The notes under the pieces are model-generated. The model did not search any database and was not told the DNA's origin. It saw only the letters and a program-made list of their open reading frames with translations. A DNA stretch of 64,000 bases, from positions 8,671,001 to 8,735,000 of the forward strand of contig NC_087110.1 of the NCBI RefSeq assembly GCF_963855985.1, written 5' to 3'. Both the position numbers and the translations under genes were made by a program. The stretch comes from Ostrinia nubilalis (taxonomy: Eukaryota > Arthropoda > Insecta > Lepidoptera > Crambidae). Every line of letters starts with the position of its first letter. Position 1 is the first letter of the stretch. This document shows, in pieces, positions 1 through 11,005 of this stretch.

Positions 1-389
1 GGCCACATGGCTTGAAGAAACAAAATATAATGTAGACTCCAGAGTTTCCAGATAGATAACATCACTTTCAGTGGGCTGTCCAACCTCGCTTTCCTCACAG
101 TGGCTTACGACAATAGGGAATATGCACGGTTTTTTATTTCTCACATTTCAGTAGCTTTGGCATTATCATATCAATCGGTGCTTTTCTTTAACAACATTTT
201 CAAAAGATGCCTAAGAAGATAATATAGACGTTAGAGATCTCATGACGTCATTGGTCATGTTAGAACGACACGCAGTCCCATACAAAAGTTACTATGGGTG
301 GGTGACCTTTGACGTCAACTTTATAATGCATATTCCCTATTGTGTGCGAGTGTGTGACTATCTTATAAAGGCTGAAATAGGGATCTTAC

Positions 390-502
390 CCTCTGGCAAG
401 GCTTCTGGTACTGTCCCTTGCAAGCCCATGGGGGCTTCTGGGGCGAAGGCACGCACACAGGCTGGTAAGACATCTTCTGGGTCGTACTGCTCTCCATTTT
501 AG
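390..502 (-). CDS. SAXO-like exon, last one in the window
   Basis: Acceptor TTTCAG at 503-508, donor GTAAGA at 384-389. 113 nt, phase 1 to phase 0. It encodes AKMESSTTQKMSYQP and PWACKGQYQKPCQR. The gene continues beyond the left edge. Confidence 0.7.
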
Positions 503-3500
503 CTGAAAAAACAATTGAAAGTATTTAGTGAGACGACAACGACGATAAATCTGATTATATAAATTTTTGCATGAACATTTTCGATATCAAATTTCTGACT
601 TCACCATTAACATGGGCTAGTGTCGGCTCATATAATACCCATTTACCTAACATCCTGTATAGGCACTATTTGTTGCAAAGTTACAACTATAGGACCATAG
701 ATCGATTAATTCAATCTACATAAAACACATTTAGCATCGTTTTTAGAACCAGAGGTGTGATACCTGAAGGCTTCTCGTAGCACTTGTTGGGCGCATACGA
801 TTCTGGCATCGGGACTCTCCCAGGGTTCAAATAAGACATTCTGTTCACCGTGCGATCTGTAAAACATAAAAAGTAAACGAGTGAGGCCTAAAATTATTTA
901 CACGAATCAAAAAACGGGCCATAAGGCTTGACCGCAGGAAAACTATTGTACCTAACGTAAGCGCAGTTTCGCACCGAATTTCGAATCCATGAAGGGTCTA
1001 GAAAACTAACAAGAGAAGTCTGAATAAGGATCTCGGATCTAGTGACGTGCTAAGTGCGAAATAACTCGTAAGTAGGTCGTTTAATATTTACTATTATCTA
1101 TTCTGTCCCGATAGTTTGGATTAAAATTATTTATTACGAGATTAATTGGACTAATCACGTATCTAACTAATCTAATACCAACCTAGAAACAAGGTAAACC
1201 TTTTGATACGACACTGTAGTAAGTATTAATTACATAACTAACAACAAATTATCTACATGCTTATTTAGACATGCCATGTCCCCCGTATACCGTCGCTCTA
1301 AGTAAATTACATCGTGGTAGTAACGTGAGCACGTTCTGACCATTCAGACCATAAGTGCGTAAGTAAATACCTAGATGAGCAAAGATAGAAAATGCATCTG
1401 GTATCAAGTGGCCGTTTGCATAGCAATTAAAGCGACACATGCCATTGCAATTTACGACGTGCTTGGGTTAGGAATTACCTACTCATCATTGCAAAAGTGC
1501 AGTTACCTACTTTTATCTTTACTTGTTTGGAATATGGCCTAGGTATCCATGTAAATCTAAATGCTAGGATACAAATGGTAAGAACTGCTTGTAAATACAG
1601 CAAATTGATTCCATTCTGATCTCTGATGCGTAGTAGATACATGTCGTTATGCATACAATCGCCGTTTTCATTATTTGTTCACTTTAGCTATTTATTACAA
1701 GTCCTAAATTAGTATCTTCATTTACACTATGTCACACTGACACGGTGACACCGGAGGTAGCTGGGCCTACGACGCCAAGCCTAAACGCCTATAGAAAAGT
1801 TTCATGTGTTATTGTGTTTAGAGTAAAAGTGCTACTTAAAAGCTTACTTGAAAAAATAAAAACGAGTTTTAGGCACATTTAACGTTGGTGTCAAATCAAG
1901 TGACAAATTTCAAATGCACTTTTTTGCTCCACGCCACGTCTACAAAAATTTTGGGACAACCTGTATATTAAGTCGCTTACTTTCAAAAGGCTGTTCAACG
2001 CTGTGGAACTTGTGCGGCGGCTTGCAGCTCTCAGTCAAGATGCAGGGCTTCGGCACAAAGTCGTGGCGCTGGGTGGTCACGTTCTGCATGGGACCCTGCC
2101 CCCACATGTCGTGGTGGCACGGCCGGATCGCTTGCGTCACGCACACCGGGTTCGGCAAGAACGATAGCTGAAGGGAACAAAAGTTAAGTGAGTATTTTCT
2201 CTTGTTTTTCTTTGCCCTAGCCCTTTTAGGGTCGGCTCTCCTTGTTGGGGCTTAGGTACTAATATTTGAAATCAATTATTAGTACCTAAGCCCTTTTCAG
2301 GGCACATAAGTACGTTAGAACGTGGTTAGATTGAACCAAATACAGTAAAGTCAGCGTCAAATAGTTCGTGATATCCAAAGTAGCCAAAAAGTTCGCAACA
2401 CGTCTTTCTGGGGTGGGCACGCGTGTAGGTATACGCGCATGCACAAAATAACACGTCGCTGTAATATTATTTAGGTCCTTGCTCATGAAACTCCGGCTCG
2501 AAGGACCATGAGGCGCGGCCGCGCGCGTATTTGTGTATGATAGGGCTGGATACTGCGGGTTTGGGGTTTCTTGATTAAAACACAATCTTCAGATAACACA
2601 CTTGTGTATTCGTGGGAGCCGAGACGAGAGAGAGAGAGAGAGAGCAAACATTGCCATTACACAAAAATTAAAATCCACAGTTTAGTGTTGCCATGCAACA
2701 GTCATCCAAGTACTTAACTGATACCTAACCCGATTACCTAGGTACCAGACTGACTAACACCTAAGTGCAATAACTGCAATAGTTATCAACGGTCAAGTGA
2801 TAAAAAGACGTTGGGGAATTTTGTTTATTTGCTGCTATCTCTTGAATTATTGACCGACCTTCGATCGTGTGTTTGAACTTACCTTATGCACAGTGTCTCC
2901 TTCCATTTGTGCTGTAGATGGCACTAGGTTCGGGGAGGGTTTCACTGGCACCGGTATAGGCGCCTTGGCCGGCAGATAGCTAAAATAAAAGGAACATTCA
3001 ATACAATTGAAAAGAATTTAAAAAATCTGGTGACATTGTGACAGATGCCCGGTTTCTGATTGAGAATTACAGATTGAGCGTGCTCACCAACTTACCCAAG
3101 GATTAATATGAATGAATACTTATGAAAAGTTATCAAACTTGATTAGATAATAAGCTCGCTCAAGCCAAAAAATCGGGACATTGTCATTACCAAAACTACA
3201 AGGCTGTGATCTTAGGATTACTTACCTATACAAGTTACAAGACTAAGTATACGCCCGTATTCACAAAAATTAGTAGGTACTATGAGGTCTCACAGTGCGC
3301 GTGGACGCACAGGGTGACACACGAACCAATCACAGAGCTCTATTCAACGCTGTGCGTTCGATTTGCTGTTTCACTGAAGCAAGCATCGTTTGTGAATACG
3401 GGCGTAACTCTACAGGACAACTCCTATAGCCAAACCTAGTTTGGCCTCATGAAACCCAACCAGTAAAAGTTGAGTAGTTGAGTAGTCCTATAGCTAATAG

Positions 3501-6500
3501 GTATAGGAGTTCAAAAGGCTTTGGGGTCACCTGTTTTTGTAAATCGTCTGCGTCTCGAATCTCTTGGAAGCCGTCACCGGATTGGTGCAGCTGTCAGGGA
3601 GGATGGCTTGACGACGGCAGTCGCTCTTCGCGTCTAGAAAACTAAGAGCACAATGACTGTAAGCAACAAAGCTTCAGGTAGGTTCGAACTGGTTGTTGAT
3701 GATGATGATTCATCAGACCGATTTCCGCCATGGCCATCACTTCAACTCCTGTGTTGGCGGTGCTGATGCGCCCGAAGATGTGTGATATAGACTTAGCCGA
3801 TCTTCGCGAACTTTCGTTTGTGTCAGCCAAATGACGTCCACTGCTGGACAAAGACCTTCCCCAAAGTTTTCCATAACGACCGGTCCTGTCCTGCCCGCAA
3901 CCAGGTTCTTCCCGCGACCTTCACCAGATTGTCGGTCCACCTAATGGGAGGCCTGCCCACGCTACGTATATTGGCCCCTGGACGCCACTAGAGAACTTTT
4001 TTGCCCCAGCGGCAATCATCTCTACGAGCTAAGCCCGCCCACTACCACTTGATTTCAGCAATTTTGCGGGCTATTCAATTCGCTATAGCAATTCGCGAAC
4101 TTTATTTTAAACACAAAACAGACAAAAATACTAATTCGAAAATTAATGTGTACCTCATAGTGTACGTCGTGTTTCCGTCTAGCTTGTGACACGGCTTTTG
4201 ATACTGCCCCTTGCATGCCCATGGAACAGGCTCTTTTGGCAAGATCTATGGACAAAAACAATAAACCGAGATGGAGAAAATAGCGTATCTATTTCGTTCG
4301 ATCCAGCTAAATGACATCCACTGCTGGACAAAGGCCTCATCCAAGGATTTCCTTAACGACCGGACCTGCGCTGGCCGCATTCAGGTTTTTCTAGCGACCT
4401 TAACCAGATCGTCGGCCCACCTACCTATTTATCAAAGCGAATTTCTATTATGAAGAAAGAAATTCTGCTTCTGCAAAGAGGTTTAACTGCTGATAGATTT
4501 TGATAAGTTCCTCTTGCTGCCAGCGTAATATCAAGCGTCTGTCATTTTAGGCTTTGATGATGCCTTTTCTAAGTCTACGGATCTAGTGATAGCTATAGAC
4601 CTTACCTGGTTAGGCATAAAGCTCATTTTGTGTGTGGTGGTTCCCTCCATCTTCGCAGCGGGCTTCTCGTAGCAGCGCTCCGGCGCGAACGATTTTGTCA
4701 GCTCAATCTTTTCGGGAGGCAAGTACGATAGCTTGTTGATTGTGCGATCTATAAAACATCAATCGTTATTTACTTTTGATCTACATTACTATAGGTATGC
4801 TTGAAATATAGAGCTTGAAGCCTAAAGCTTTTAACGAAGTGTAGCAGGTACCCGCGAGTAGGTATGTTTAATGAAAGTTGGTACTTCTTTTCAAATATTT
4901 AATCTTATGTTTTTCGTTGACAATCTACAATCACACAACTATAATTTAAAGAACTATAACATTTTTTGTCAGTTAATATGATTATGGTATAAGTCCAAAC
5001 TCCAAGATGGGCTGCAAACTGCAACCGCAGGCGACACTGCGGCTAAGGCTGCGGCTGACCGCAGTGAAAAAGAAAAAGTCAAAGAGACCGTGCCGTGGTG
5101 GCTTATAGTTTGTGGATCTGCACTCTGCAGTCCATCTTGGACTTGTATCTTCCTCTACAAGATTAAGAAAATCACATCCAAATATAAAAGTTCTGACAGC
5201 AACAGTGTGGCTCACTTTCGAACGGTTGCTCCACGCTGTGGAACTTCGGGGGAGGCTTGCAGCTCTCTCTCAACACGCAGGGCTTCGGCACGTAGTCGTG
5301 GCGCTGGGTGGTCACGTTCTGCATGGGACCCTGCCCCCACATGTCATGGTGGCACGGCCTGATAGACTGCGTCACGCACACTGGGTTCGGGAGGAAGGAT
5401 AGCTGAGGAAAACCACCATATTTTTTATTGATGGCGAGGGGGTTAACTCTTTTGAATGATTAAAAAAGCGTGTCATGCCTAAAAAGGTAGTTGCTCTTGT
5501 TTACTGTATTTGCGCCACTGACGAATGACAGGACTATCTTACGAGCAAGTGAGTCCAAATGCGACAGTCCTCATTCTGCTTAGGAGCTCATCAGTTGCGT
5601 CTTTTACCCGTGGTCCCCCCAAAATGTCCCCCTGGTGGGTCCACAGTTATTTTTTTTACCTGTTGTCCCACCGTTCTGAACAGTGTTTGCCAGTGGGTCT
5701 ATGGGTAATTTATTTTAACCATGGTCCCACCACCACCACCACCAAATTACCCGTGGACCCACCAGGGGGACATGTTGGGGGGACCACGGGTAAAAGAGGA
5801 TCATTTGGCGCCAGGTTTCCACTTGCGAATGACAGGATCTACCTAGCGAGTACGCTAGGCACGTCAATTAGTGACCGCAAAATATGTTAACTTTCTTTGC
5901 ACGGTCAACCGGCGACATGAAAGTGGTAGGAGCTCTTAGGATTCAAGGCTAGGGTATAATACGGTACCTGCTACTGCGATAATATGCGATACGTCAACAT
6001 AGCGTTACATTAGTTGCAACAAGTTGTATTTTTGTCGCTGACGTCAAGGGTCTCCAAATTCTTACGACTGATTGTTTATAAGATAGTATTCGATAAAGAA
6101 ATTATTACAAAGGTGTGATTAACTGGCAGACAGCGTGTTTTACTTTTTGGATTACACTTACTCTAACCGGCGTACTTTTTGAAACTATTCATCTCTACCA
6201 TTATCATCATCATTTAATTTTCCTAATTCTGATGTCCAGTCCAGTCCAGGCCTCCCCCAATGATTTCCATAATGACTGCTACGGCCTCCACTCCAGATCC
6301 CAGAACCTTGCTGCCCCGTCAACCGTCACTTCTGCGAACTATGCGCCGTGCTCGTTGCCACTTCAGCTTGCTAATCCATCGGGCTATCTCAGCGATTTTA
6401 TTTCGTTAACCGTATACGATGAGAGATCAGAGATCAGAAATAAGGAGATCCGGATCTCCTCATTTCTGATTCGATCTTTACGAGATAGGTGATGAATCAA

Positions 6501-8636
6501 ATAAAGAATGATGAATCAAATCATTTAACCATACCTTTTGCACAGTACAGCTCTCCATCGGCTCGCAACTCGGCACCAGGTTCGGCGAGGGCTTCCTGGC
6601 GACTCCTCGGAGGTTCTTACACCCGTCGACCGGTAGATACGACATGTTGTAGGTCGTACCCGACTCGACGCGCGCCGTCGGCTTCATGTAGCAGCGGCGG
6701 GGCGCGTACGAATCGGGGATCCGGGGTTGCTTGTAGCACTAAGAAACAGGTTTTAAGGAATAAATAATATTAAAACCCGGTCGAATTAACTGCGCACCTG
6801 GCGTGAAGACACACGCTCTGGGACGGATGGGACGAACGCGGGGAGGCGCGGTGTGAGTGCGAGGGAGAGTCGTATTCCAGCAAGATGCGCACAGTTAACT
6901 TGATCGGGTTGAACTTAGTTACTTCAAAGGAACAGTCCTGTCGACTGTTTAAATTGATTGTTTATTGTTTACATAAAAAGAAAAAAGTACCTACATACGA
7001 CAGGACGTCAATTTATACACTGTGGCATCTTATGTTGCTGTAATAGAAATAATTTTGCACTAAGAATGAATAGTCTGATGTCACTGTACTTTACATTATT
7101 ACACCTACCAAACAGAGAAATAATTATGTAGATGTCGGCAGTTTTAAAAACCTAATAGGCAGGGGAGACCGAGGAGAGTTGTGACAGATTAGAGTTGTGA
7201 CATTGTCGATTTTTGGCAACCTATTAACTTATCAGCGAGCGCGCATTTGTTAGCTTGAGATTCGAACTAAAAAACGCGCACTGTTACAAGCTCGCTAAGT
7301 AGTTAATAAGTTCCAAAAAATCGACTATGTCATAACTCTCCTCTGTCACAATTCTCCTCGGTCTCCTCTACCTACTTATTTATGTAAGCTCACAGACACA
7401 AAGCGGGTTGGTTTTTCTCACCATTTTTCGAAAAGCTAACAGAAAAGTCAGGACAATGTGACAGAGTTGAACAAAATTCACACTCAAACTGTTTTAATGA
7501 AATTCAGCGTGTCTGAAATACAAGCTGTACCATGGAACCAGGTTGTACCAACTATACTATGTATACTGCACTGCGACTAAAATAGTCGAAGCGATGCTTA
7601 TAATCTAGCTTCTGTCTGGGAATTCGTAGTTAAAATAACAAAGCCCCTGTTAAATAATCTCTATATTAAGAATCTTTCAAGTTATTTTATTATTTTCTGT
7701 AATTTTTGTACCACAAAAGTTCGCTGCGGATTTTTTGGATAGAAATGATCAAATTACTATTTTCGTCGAAAAGAAAGAATATCATGGATTCAATTAAATA
7801 TTCTTTATGTGATCAAAGTGATGAGAAAGAGTTTTGTAACTATTTATTTATTTATTTATTTACTCATGAATTGAACGGTAGTACCAATTACACTATTCAA
7901 ACAAGACGTAACAAAGTTCAGAATAACATTTAAGAACTATGCGTTATGAAATCGGATTTTAAGCTGACTGAGCAGCATGGCAATCGGGGCGCCCAACACG
8001 CACGCCTGAAAGACGCGTACTTAGGTAGGTACACAATAACGAGTGAGATTGAAGGAAATAACGAAAACAATCAATTGAGACTGAATTGTTACTGAAGCAT
8101 TCGAGTAGGTATGATTGTGATCACATCACAGCCGAAACAGCCGTGAGTACCTATCTACGTAGGTATGTAAAGAAAATATCGCGTTGAGACCCATAGGGTC
8201 CTCTGAATAGCCACATGTCCTTTTTTGTACTTACATAATAATAATTATTTTGTTTTGTAACATTTTCCATATTTTCTAAAATCTATTTCTATTTTCTAAC
8301 CGCAACAAACAAATTGGACATAAGTAATATGGGATGTAATTTATTTAAAGGTGATCAAAGGAAACTAAAATAATAATTAAACTGGAGTCCACTTTCATCA
8401 CCTGGGTGATCAAAGCCAGGTGATCAAAGTGGAATAGACCGTTTATAGTGGCGAGTCGATAGATGTCACTGTTAAAAATATGCCTCACCGGCTTGACAAT
8501 CGGCGGCTTCCCACAGCAGCAGCTGCGGCACGGGCACGGCTGCTCCTGCCGCCCGTCCATCGGCCTCCCGTCCTGCGGGCCCGACTTGACGCCGGCGGTC
8601 GGCGCGCACGGGGCCGCCGCTGGGCATGGTATGCAC
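390..8636 (-). CDS. SAXO-like protein (stabilizer of axonemal microtubules family), 9 exons, partial
   Basis: Exons in transcript order: 8489-8636, 6535-6738, 5216-5402, 4606-4748, 4154-4245, 2883-2979, 1981-2167, 764-856, 390-502. Every intron is GT-AG and the phases agree throughout, giving about 421 codons. The first exon encodes CPCRSCCCG, which fits the CxCxxCxCG motif at the N-terminus of SAXO1/2. The rest is at least ten copies of an Mn-like unit of the form (K/P)M-E-G-x-T-T-x-x-M-S-Y-x-P, alternating with Pro/Cys-rich linkers such as CYEKP. In known SAXO proteins Mn modules bind and stabilise microtubules in cilia, flagella and centrioles, so a sperm-flagellum role is a reasonable inference. 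The start codon exon (expected right of 8,636) and the C-terminus (left of 390) are not seen. The exons are markedly GC-rich against AT-rich introns. Family call is from motif pattern; no alignment was run. Confidence 0.72.
764..856 (-). CDS. SAXO-like exon
   Basis: Acceptor TTTACAG at 857-863, donor GTATCA at 758-763. 93 nt, phase 1 to phase 1. It encodes NRTVNRMSYLNPG and PESYAPNKCYEKPS, the counterpart of the first part of 4606-4748. Confidence 0.7.
857..1980. other. intron of the SAXO-like gene
   Basis: AT-rich intron sequence. I see no repeat family shared with the rest of the window and no additional exon. Confidence 0.5.
1981..2167 (-). CDS. SAXO-like exon, duplicate copy 2
   Basis: Acceptor CTTCAG at 2168-2173, donor GTAAGCG at 1974-1980. 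187 nt, phase 0 to phase 1. It encodes the same order of motifs as 5216-5402 (LSFLPNPVCVTQ to EQPFE), with only a few substitutions, for example HDFVPKP in place of HDYVPKP. Confidence 0.75.
2248..2293. repeat. small hairpin
   Basis: A 16-bp inverted repeat, GGGCTTAGGTACTAAT, with a loop of about 14 nt inside an intron of the SAXO-like gene. No flanking target duplication was recognised. Confidence 0.5.
2883..2979 (-). CDS. SAXO-like exon
   Basis: Acceptor TTTTAG at 2980-2985, donor GTAAGT at 2877-2882. 97 nt, phase 2 to phase 0. It completes the MSYLP core begun in 4154-4245 and encodes PAKAPIPVPVKPSPNLVPS and QMEGDTVHK. Confidence 0.7.
3251..3405. repeat. foldback MITE, family A
   Basis: The ends are inverted copies of ACGCCCGTATTCACAAA. 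The interior (CACAGTGCGC, GACCAATCACAGAGCTC-like) is shared with copies at 26,981, 29,562 and 57,637 and a partial at 50,466. It lies in an intron of the SAXO-like gene. Confidence 0.75.
3690..3800 (-). mobile_element. non-LTR retrotransposon 3' fragment, second family
   Basis: The minus strand reads HIFGRISTANTGVEVMAMAE and ends in an (ATC)n/(ATG)n stretch. A related plus-strand copy is at 30,588-30,690. Probably the C-terminal end of a LINE ORF. Confidence 0.45.
3815..4085 (-). mobile_element. RTE-type retrotransposon 3' fragment
   Basis: The minus strand is a decayed copy of the RTE reverse-transcriptase C-terminus, whose intact form reads WRPRTGxRSVGRPPxRWTDD...WTSFG. Landmarks are GACGTCCACTGCTGGACAAA and GTCGGTCCACCT. 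It ends about 70 bp from the SAXO-like exon at 4154. Confidence 0.7.
4154..4245 (-). CDS. SAXO-like exon, short, between two retrotransposon fragments
   Basis: Acceptor CCATAG at 4246-4251, donor GTACAC at 4148-4153. 92 nt, phase 0 to phase 2. It encodes ILPKEPVPWACKGQYQKPC followed by the Mn core DGNTTYTMS. PWACKGQYQKPC is identical to a stretch in the 390-502 exon. The exon supplies the phase change needed to join 4606-4748 (ends phase 0) to 2883-2979 (needs two carried bases), which strongly supports it. Confidence 0.7.
4294..4430 (-). mobile_element. RTE-type retrotransposon 3' fragment
   Basis: Same family and orientation as 3815-4085 (CCACTGCTGGACAAAGGCCT and ACCAGATCGTCGG landmarks). 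It lies about 50 bp on the other side of the SAXO-like exon 4154-4245. Confidence 0.65.
4606..4748 (-). CDS. SAXO-like exon: Mn-like repeats
   Basis: Acceptor TTTATAG at 4749-4755, donor GTAAGG at 4600-4605. Phase 1 to phase 0. It encodes NRTINKLSYLPPEK, SFAPERCYEKP and KMEGTTTHKMSFMPNQ. Its first part is the counterpart of the 764-856 exon. Confidence 0.72.
5216..5402 (-). CDS. SAXO-like exon, duplicate copy 1
   Basis: Acceptor CCTCAG at 5403-5408, donor GTGAGCC. 187 nt, phase 0 to phase 1. It encodes LSFLPNPVCVTQ, CHHDMWGQGPM, NVTTQRHDYVPKP and KFHSVEQPFE. The exon at 1981-2167 has the same length, the same phases and nearly the same sequence. Confidence 0.75.
5601..5796. repeat. foldback element with GGTGGGTCC/GGACCCACC arms
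   Basis: The inverted ends begin CTTTTACCCGTGGTCCCCC and read inward through CCCCCTGGTGGGTCCAC. A (CCA)n run is inside. A related non-palindromic tandem copy is at 49,382-49,545. The 121-codon frame across it is not a gene. Confidence 0.7.
6228..6480 (-). mobile_element. RTE-type retrotransposon 3' fragment
   Basis: It matches the RTE fragments elsewhere (CAGGCCTCCCCCAATGATTT, then CCACTTCAGCTTGCTAATCC). It ends about 50 bp from the SAXO-like exon at 6535. Confidence 0.65.
6535..6738 (-). CDS. SAXO-like exon: two Mn-like repeats
   Basis: Acceptor TTCTTAG at 6739-6745, donor GTATGG at 6529-6534. Phase 0 to phase 0, 68 codons. It begins CYKQPRIPDSYAPRRCYMKP and carries the repeat cores GTTYNMSYLP and ESCTVQK, separated by a KPSPNLVPS linker. 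The linker recurs in the 2883-2979 exon. Confidence 0.72.
7162..7369. repeat. foldback MITE, family B
   Basis: The ends are inverted copies of a GGGGAGACCGAGGAGAGTTG-like sequence; the interior holds GCGAGC and TCGATTTTTGG in both orientations. Related copies are at 24,085-24,292 and 46,499-46,888. Confidence 0.75.
8489..8636 (-). CDS. SAXO-like exon: Cys-rich N-terminal motif
   Basis: Acceptor AG at 8637-8638 and donor GTGAGG at 8483-8488. The exon enters with two carried bases (first base completes a codon) and ends in phase 0. It encodes a Pro/Ala/Cys-rich stretch and then CPCRSCCCGKPPIVKP. The upstream frame hits a stop with no ATG, so at least one 5' exon precedes it. No convincing one was found between 8,640 and 12,900. 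The exon is very GC-rich. Confidence 0.65.
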
Positions 8637-8682
8637 CTTGAACAATAACATCAAATAAAATCTTTTATTCAGTACTTCTCTT

Positions 8683-9042
8683 TAAGCCACGTTTTCACTA
8701 GGGGACATGACGCGGAGATAAGTCGTCCGACATTCACGTAGTTTGTCTCTGCAACTTTATCCCTCGACATCTGACTTGTTCACACTAGCCAGTAGTGAAT
8801 AGTATGTCGCTTGAGGAGCCACACAAAGCGACACGCGTCCTCACTACTCAAAGGCTGTCGGGCGGCTGTCGAGGGACACGAAGATCGCGCATGTCGACGC
8901 TCGCAGAGCATCGACAAGCGACAAGTCTCGCGACCCGTAGATGTCGCAAGCGACGTCGGGCGACATCGCGCGGGACACGTGAATTTCGTGTCGGGCGACA
9001 GAGTCGCGGGACAAATGTCTCCTAGTGAAAACGCGGCTTTAG
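8683..9042. repeat. CpG-rich foldback element
   Basis: The ends are inverted copies of AAGCC(A/G)CGTTTTCACTAGG. The interior is packed with TCGCGAC and TGTCG microrepeats in both orientations. It starts 46 bp beyond the SAXO-like exon at 8489-8636. Open frames across it on both strands are by-products of CpG richness. Confidence 0.7.
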
Positions 9043-9295
9043 ACAGGTGGCGCGACCCGTGACAGTCCACGCGACCTGTCATTGGCGTATGATCGCGCCG
9101 GCGATGGCGATCTGCAGGCGTTGGTGTGGTTGAAGCTTTAAGCCCTTTCCAGAGTTCTTATACACGTCTCAAATATATGTTGCTTGACTACTTAGGGACA
9201 GCATGGGCTGGTGCTGAGAAGAGGATAAAGAATAAAATACAACAGAAGAAGAATAACATGAACAAAAGAACATGAAAATGTTGGCATTCCATGAA

Positions 9296-9382
9296 CAAGA
9301 CGTTAAATGGCGGCGCATGATTGGGAAAGCCGAACCCGCGTAACGGGATAAGGCGAGGCAGAAGAAGAAGAATAACATTCAG
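9296..9382 (+). mobile_element. LINE C-terminal fragment with (GAA)n tail
   Basis: The plus strand encodes WRRMIGKAEPA, typical of the end of a LINE reverse-transcriptase ORF, followed by a GAAGAAGAAGAA tail. Confidence 0.45.
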
Positions 9383-9420
9383 CATCAGGTTTCACAGGGC
9401 ATTGAAAAAAAGGTTCATTC

Positions 9421-9480
9421 ATTTTGCCCAAATGATGTCTACTGCTGGACAAAGGCCTCCTCCAAGGATTTCCACAACGT
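9421..9480 (-). mobile_element. RTE-type retrotransposon 3' fragment (short)
   Basis: Carries ACTGCTGGACAAAGGCCTCC, the 3' end landmark of the RTE family. Confidence 0.55.
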
Positions 9481-10019
9481 ACTGCTTCCATACCTCAGGC
9501 ACTTACTCTGTATGTGCTAGACCTGTAGCTCTTACTGACTACCCTCATGAAATTCCATGGCAAATATCGTCGACGTCGGTCAGGCTACTACCTACGACAA
9601 TACTTAGACAACACATAGGCCCAACAGTGGGCCAATAGGGACTGAAACATGTCTATGGATTTACACAGAAAAGAACAAAAATACTCACTCCGGCATGATT
9701 TAGCAATAGCACCTAAATCTAAAAATTACACTGTATAAAAACATAAAATAAAACTAAAACCTAAATAAGAAAAGGTACTGAAAAGATTTTATAAAAACAT
9801 CTCTACTGAAATGGATCATAGAAAATGACAGGAGTGAACATTCGACCGTTTGTTTTTTAATTTTTAAATATTCAGGTTGGTTTTTTCTTTGAAAGAGGTG
9901 GTACTTATTATGTACTTAAGTACAAACTTTTTGTATTTTTTTATTGTGGATTTCTACATTTATTATAGGTTGCGAAAAGTGAGTTGAGGCCACACAAGCC
10001 AAGATTATTATTGTCTGTA

Positions 10020-10340
10020 TATGACTGCGCTGCTTGACTTAAGGTCCTATGTCCCCGAGATGGGGCAGAGGGCGTCCACAACAGTCCTCCATCGCGTTCG
10101 GTCTTGAGTTTCGCGTTTGATCTCGCTCCAGGTCTTGCCGATTTTCTTCGCCTCGTCTGCTATAGTGCGCCGCCAAGTTTGCTTGGGGCGACCACGTTTG
10201 CGTTTTCTAGGGGGTTCCAATCCAGAGCCTGCTTGGAGATGTGATTAGGATCCCTTCGGAGAGTGTGGCTAATCCAGTTCCACTTGCGGCGCTTGATCTG
10301 CTGGTCTATCATGACTGCGCTGCACTGTATTCGATATTTT
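10020..10340 (-). mobile_element. degenerate LINE reverse-transcriptase C-terminus
   Basis: The minus strand encodes IKRRKWNWISHTLRRDPNH and SKQALDWNPL and then, after frame changes, a GRPKQTWRRT-like stretch and a region rich in Arg and Trp. This order is characteristic of the C-terminal end of a LINE ORF2. It is distinct from the RTE family above. Confidence 0.6.
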
Positions 10341-10902
10341 GAACTTGAATGTGCAATGCGTTCTGTATTAAAATAGCTGAGTGACAATATAACTTCGTGA
10401 ATGAGTTAGCAAATGAAACAAATCAGTGGAACATAATTTATATTCTTTAAATATGTTCAATTGGGGTTTCATTACATTACCAATATTTAACCTTAAGTGA
10501 AAGAAATTATGTATCATTTATTTTCAAGTATTCGGCTTTTCACAATTTATCAAAACCATCCATTTTTTATAACTATCCCGCCAAGAACTTTTTGTTTTTA
10601 CTTATGCTTTTATTAAACTTTTGCTTAGTATCGGTTCCTCGCGACTTTCTGGAAGATGTAACCTAATCATTGGTAAAACCCAATGATGTAATTGGAATAT
10701 ACGTCTGATTGCAGAACTGCAACTATAAACAAAATGTGCAAGAAATAGAGAGAGCTATACTCTCCCATGCATAGTTTATATTGGGACATGTACAATTACC
10801 TGAAAAAGTGCTTACTTACATAGGTACTTACTATAAAGATGAATTTACATAATATTAAATTAAATACGCTATGTCGATTATATTTTAGTATTTTACTAAA
10901 AG

Positions 10903-11005
10903 ATGAAGCACATGATGTCCTGCCCTGTGTGCCCAAACAACTGTACGCAGGAAAATTTAATGAATGCTACTGACAACGCCACTCTTGTAGCGGAGTTTTG
11001 GGCTG
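10903..11005 (+). repeat. repeat carrying a short conserved frame (copy 1)
   Basis: Nearly identical to 34,375-34,481. Both keep an open frame reading MMSCP(V/A)CPNNCTQE and NATDNATLVAEFWADT. Probably a piece of an unidentified retrotransposon ORF. Confidence 0.5.

Noticed and set aside
2500..2530. GC-rich CGCGGCCGCGCGCG patch as a promoter
   Set aside because: Very short and inside an intron, with no initiator or TATA nearby.
3206..3439. 77-codon plus-strand frame
   Set aside because: It coincides with MITE family A and has relatives with no open frame.
5525..5890. 121-codon plus-strand frame
   Set aside because: It crosses a foldback element; there is no domain and no splice support.
6115..6492. 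125-codon plus-strand frame
   Set aside because: It reads the wrong strand of an RTE 3' fragment.
8780..9082. Overlapping frames of 76 to 100 codons on both strands
   Set aside because: CpG-rich foldback; open frames on both strands reflect base composition.
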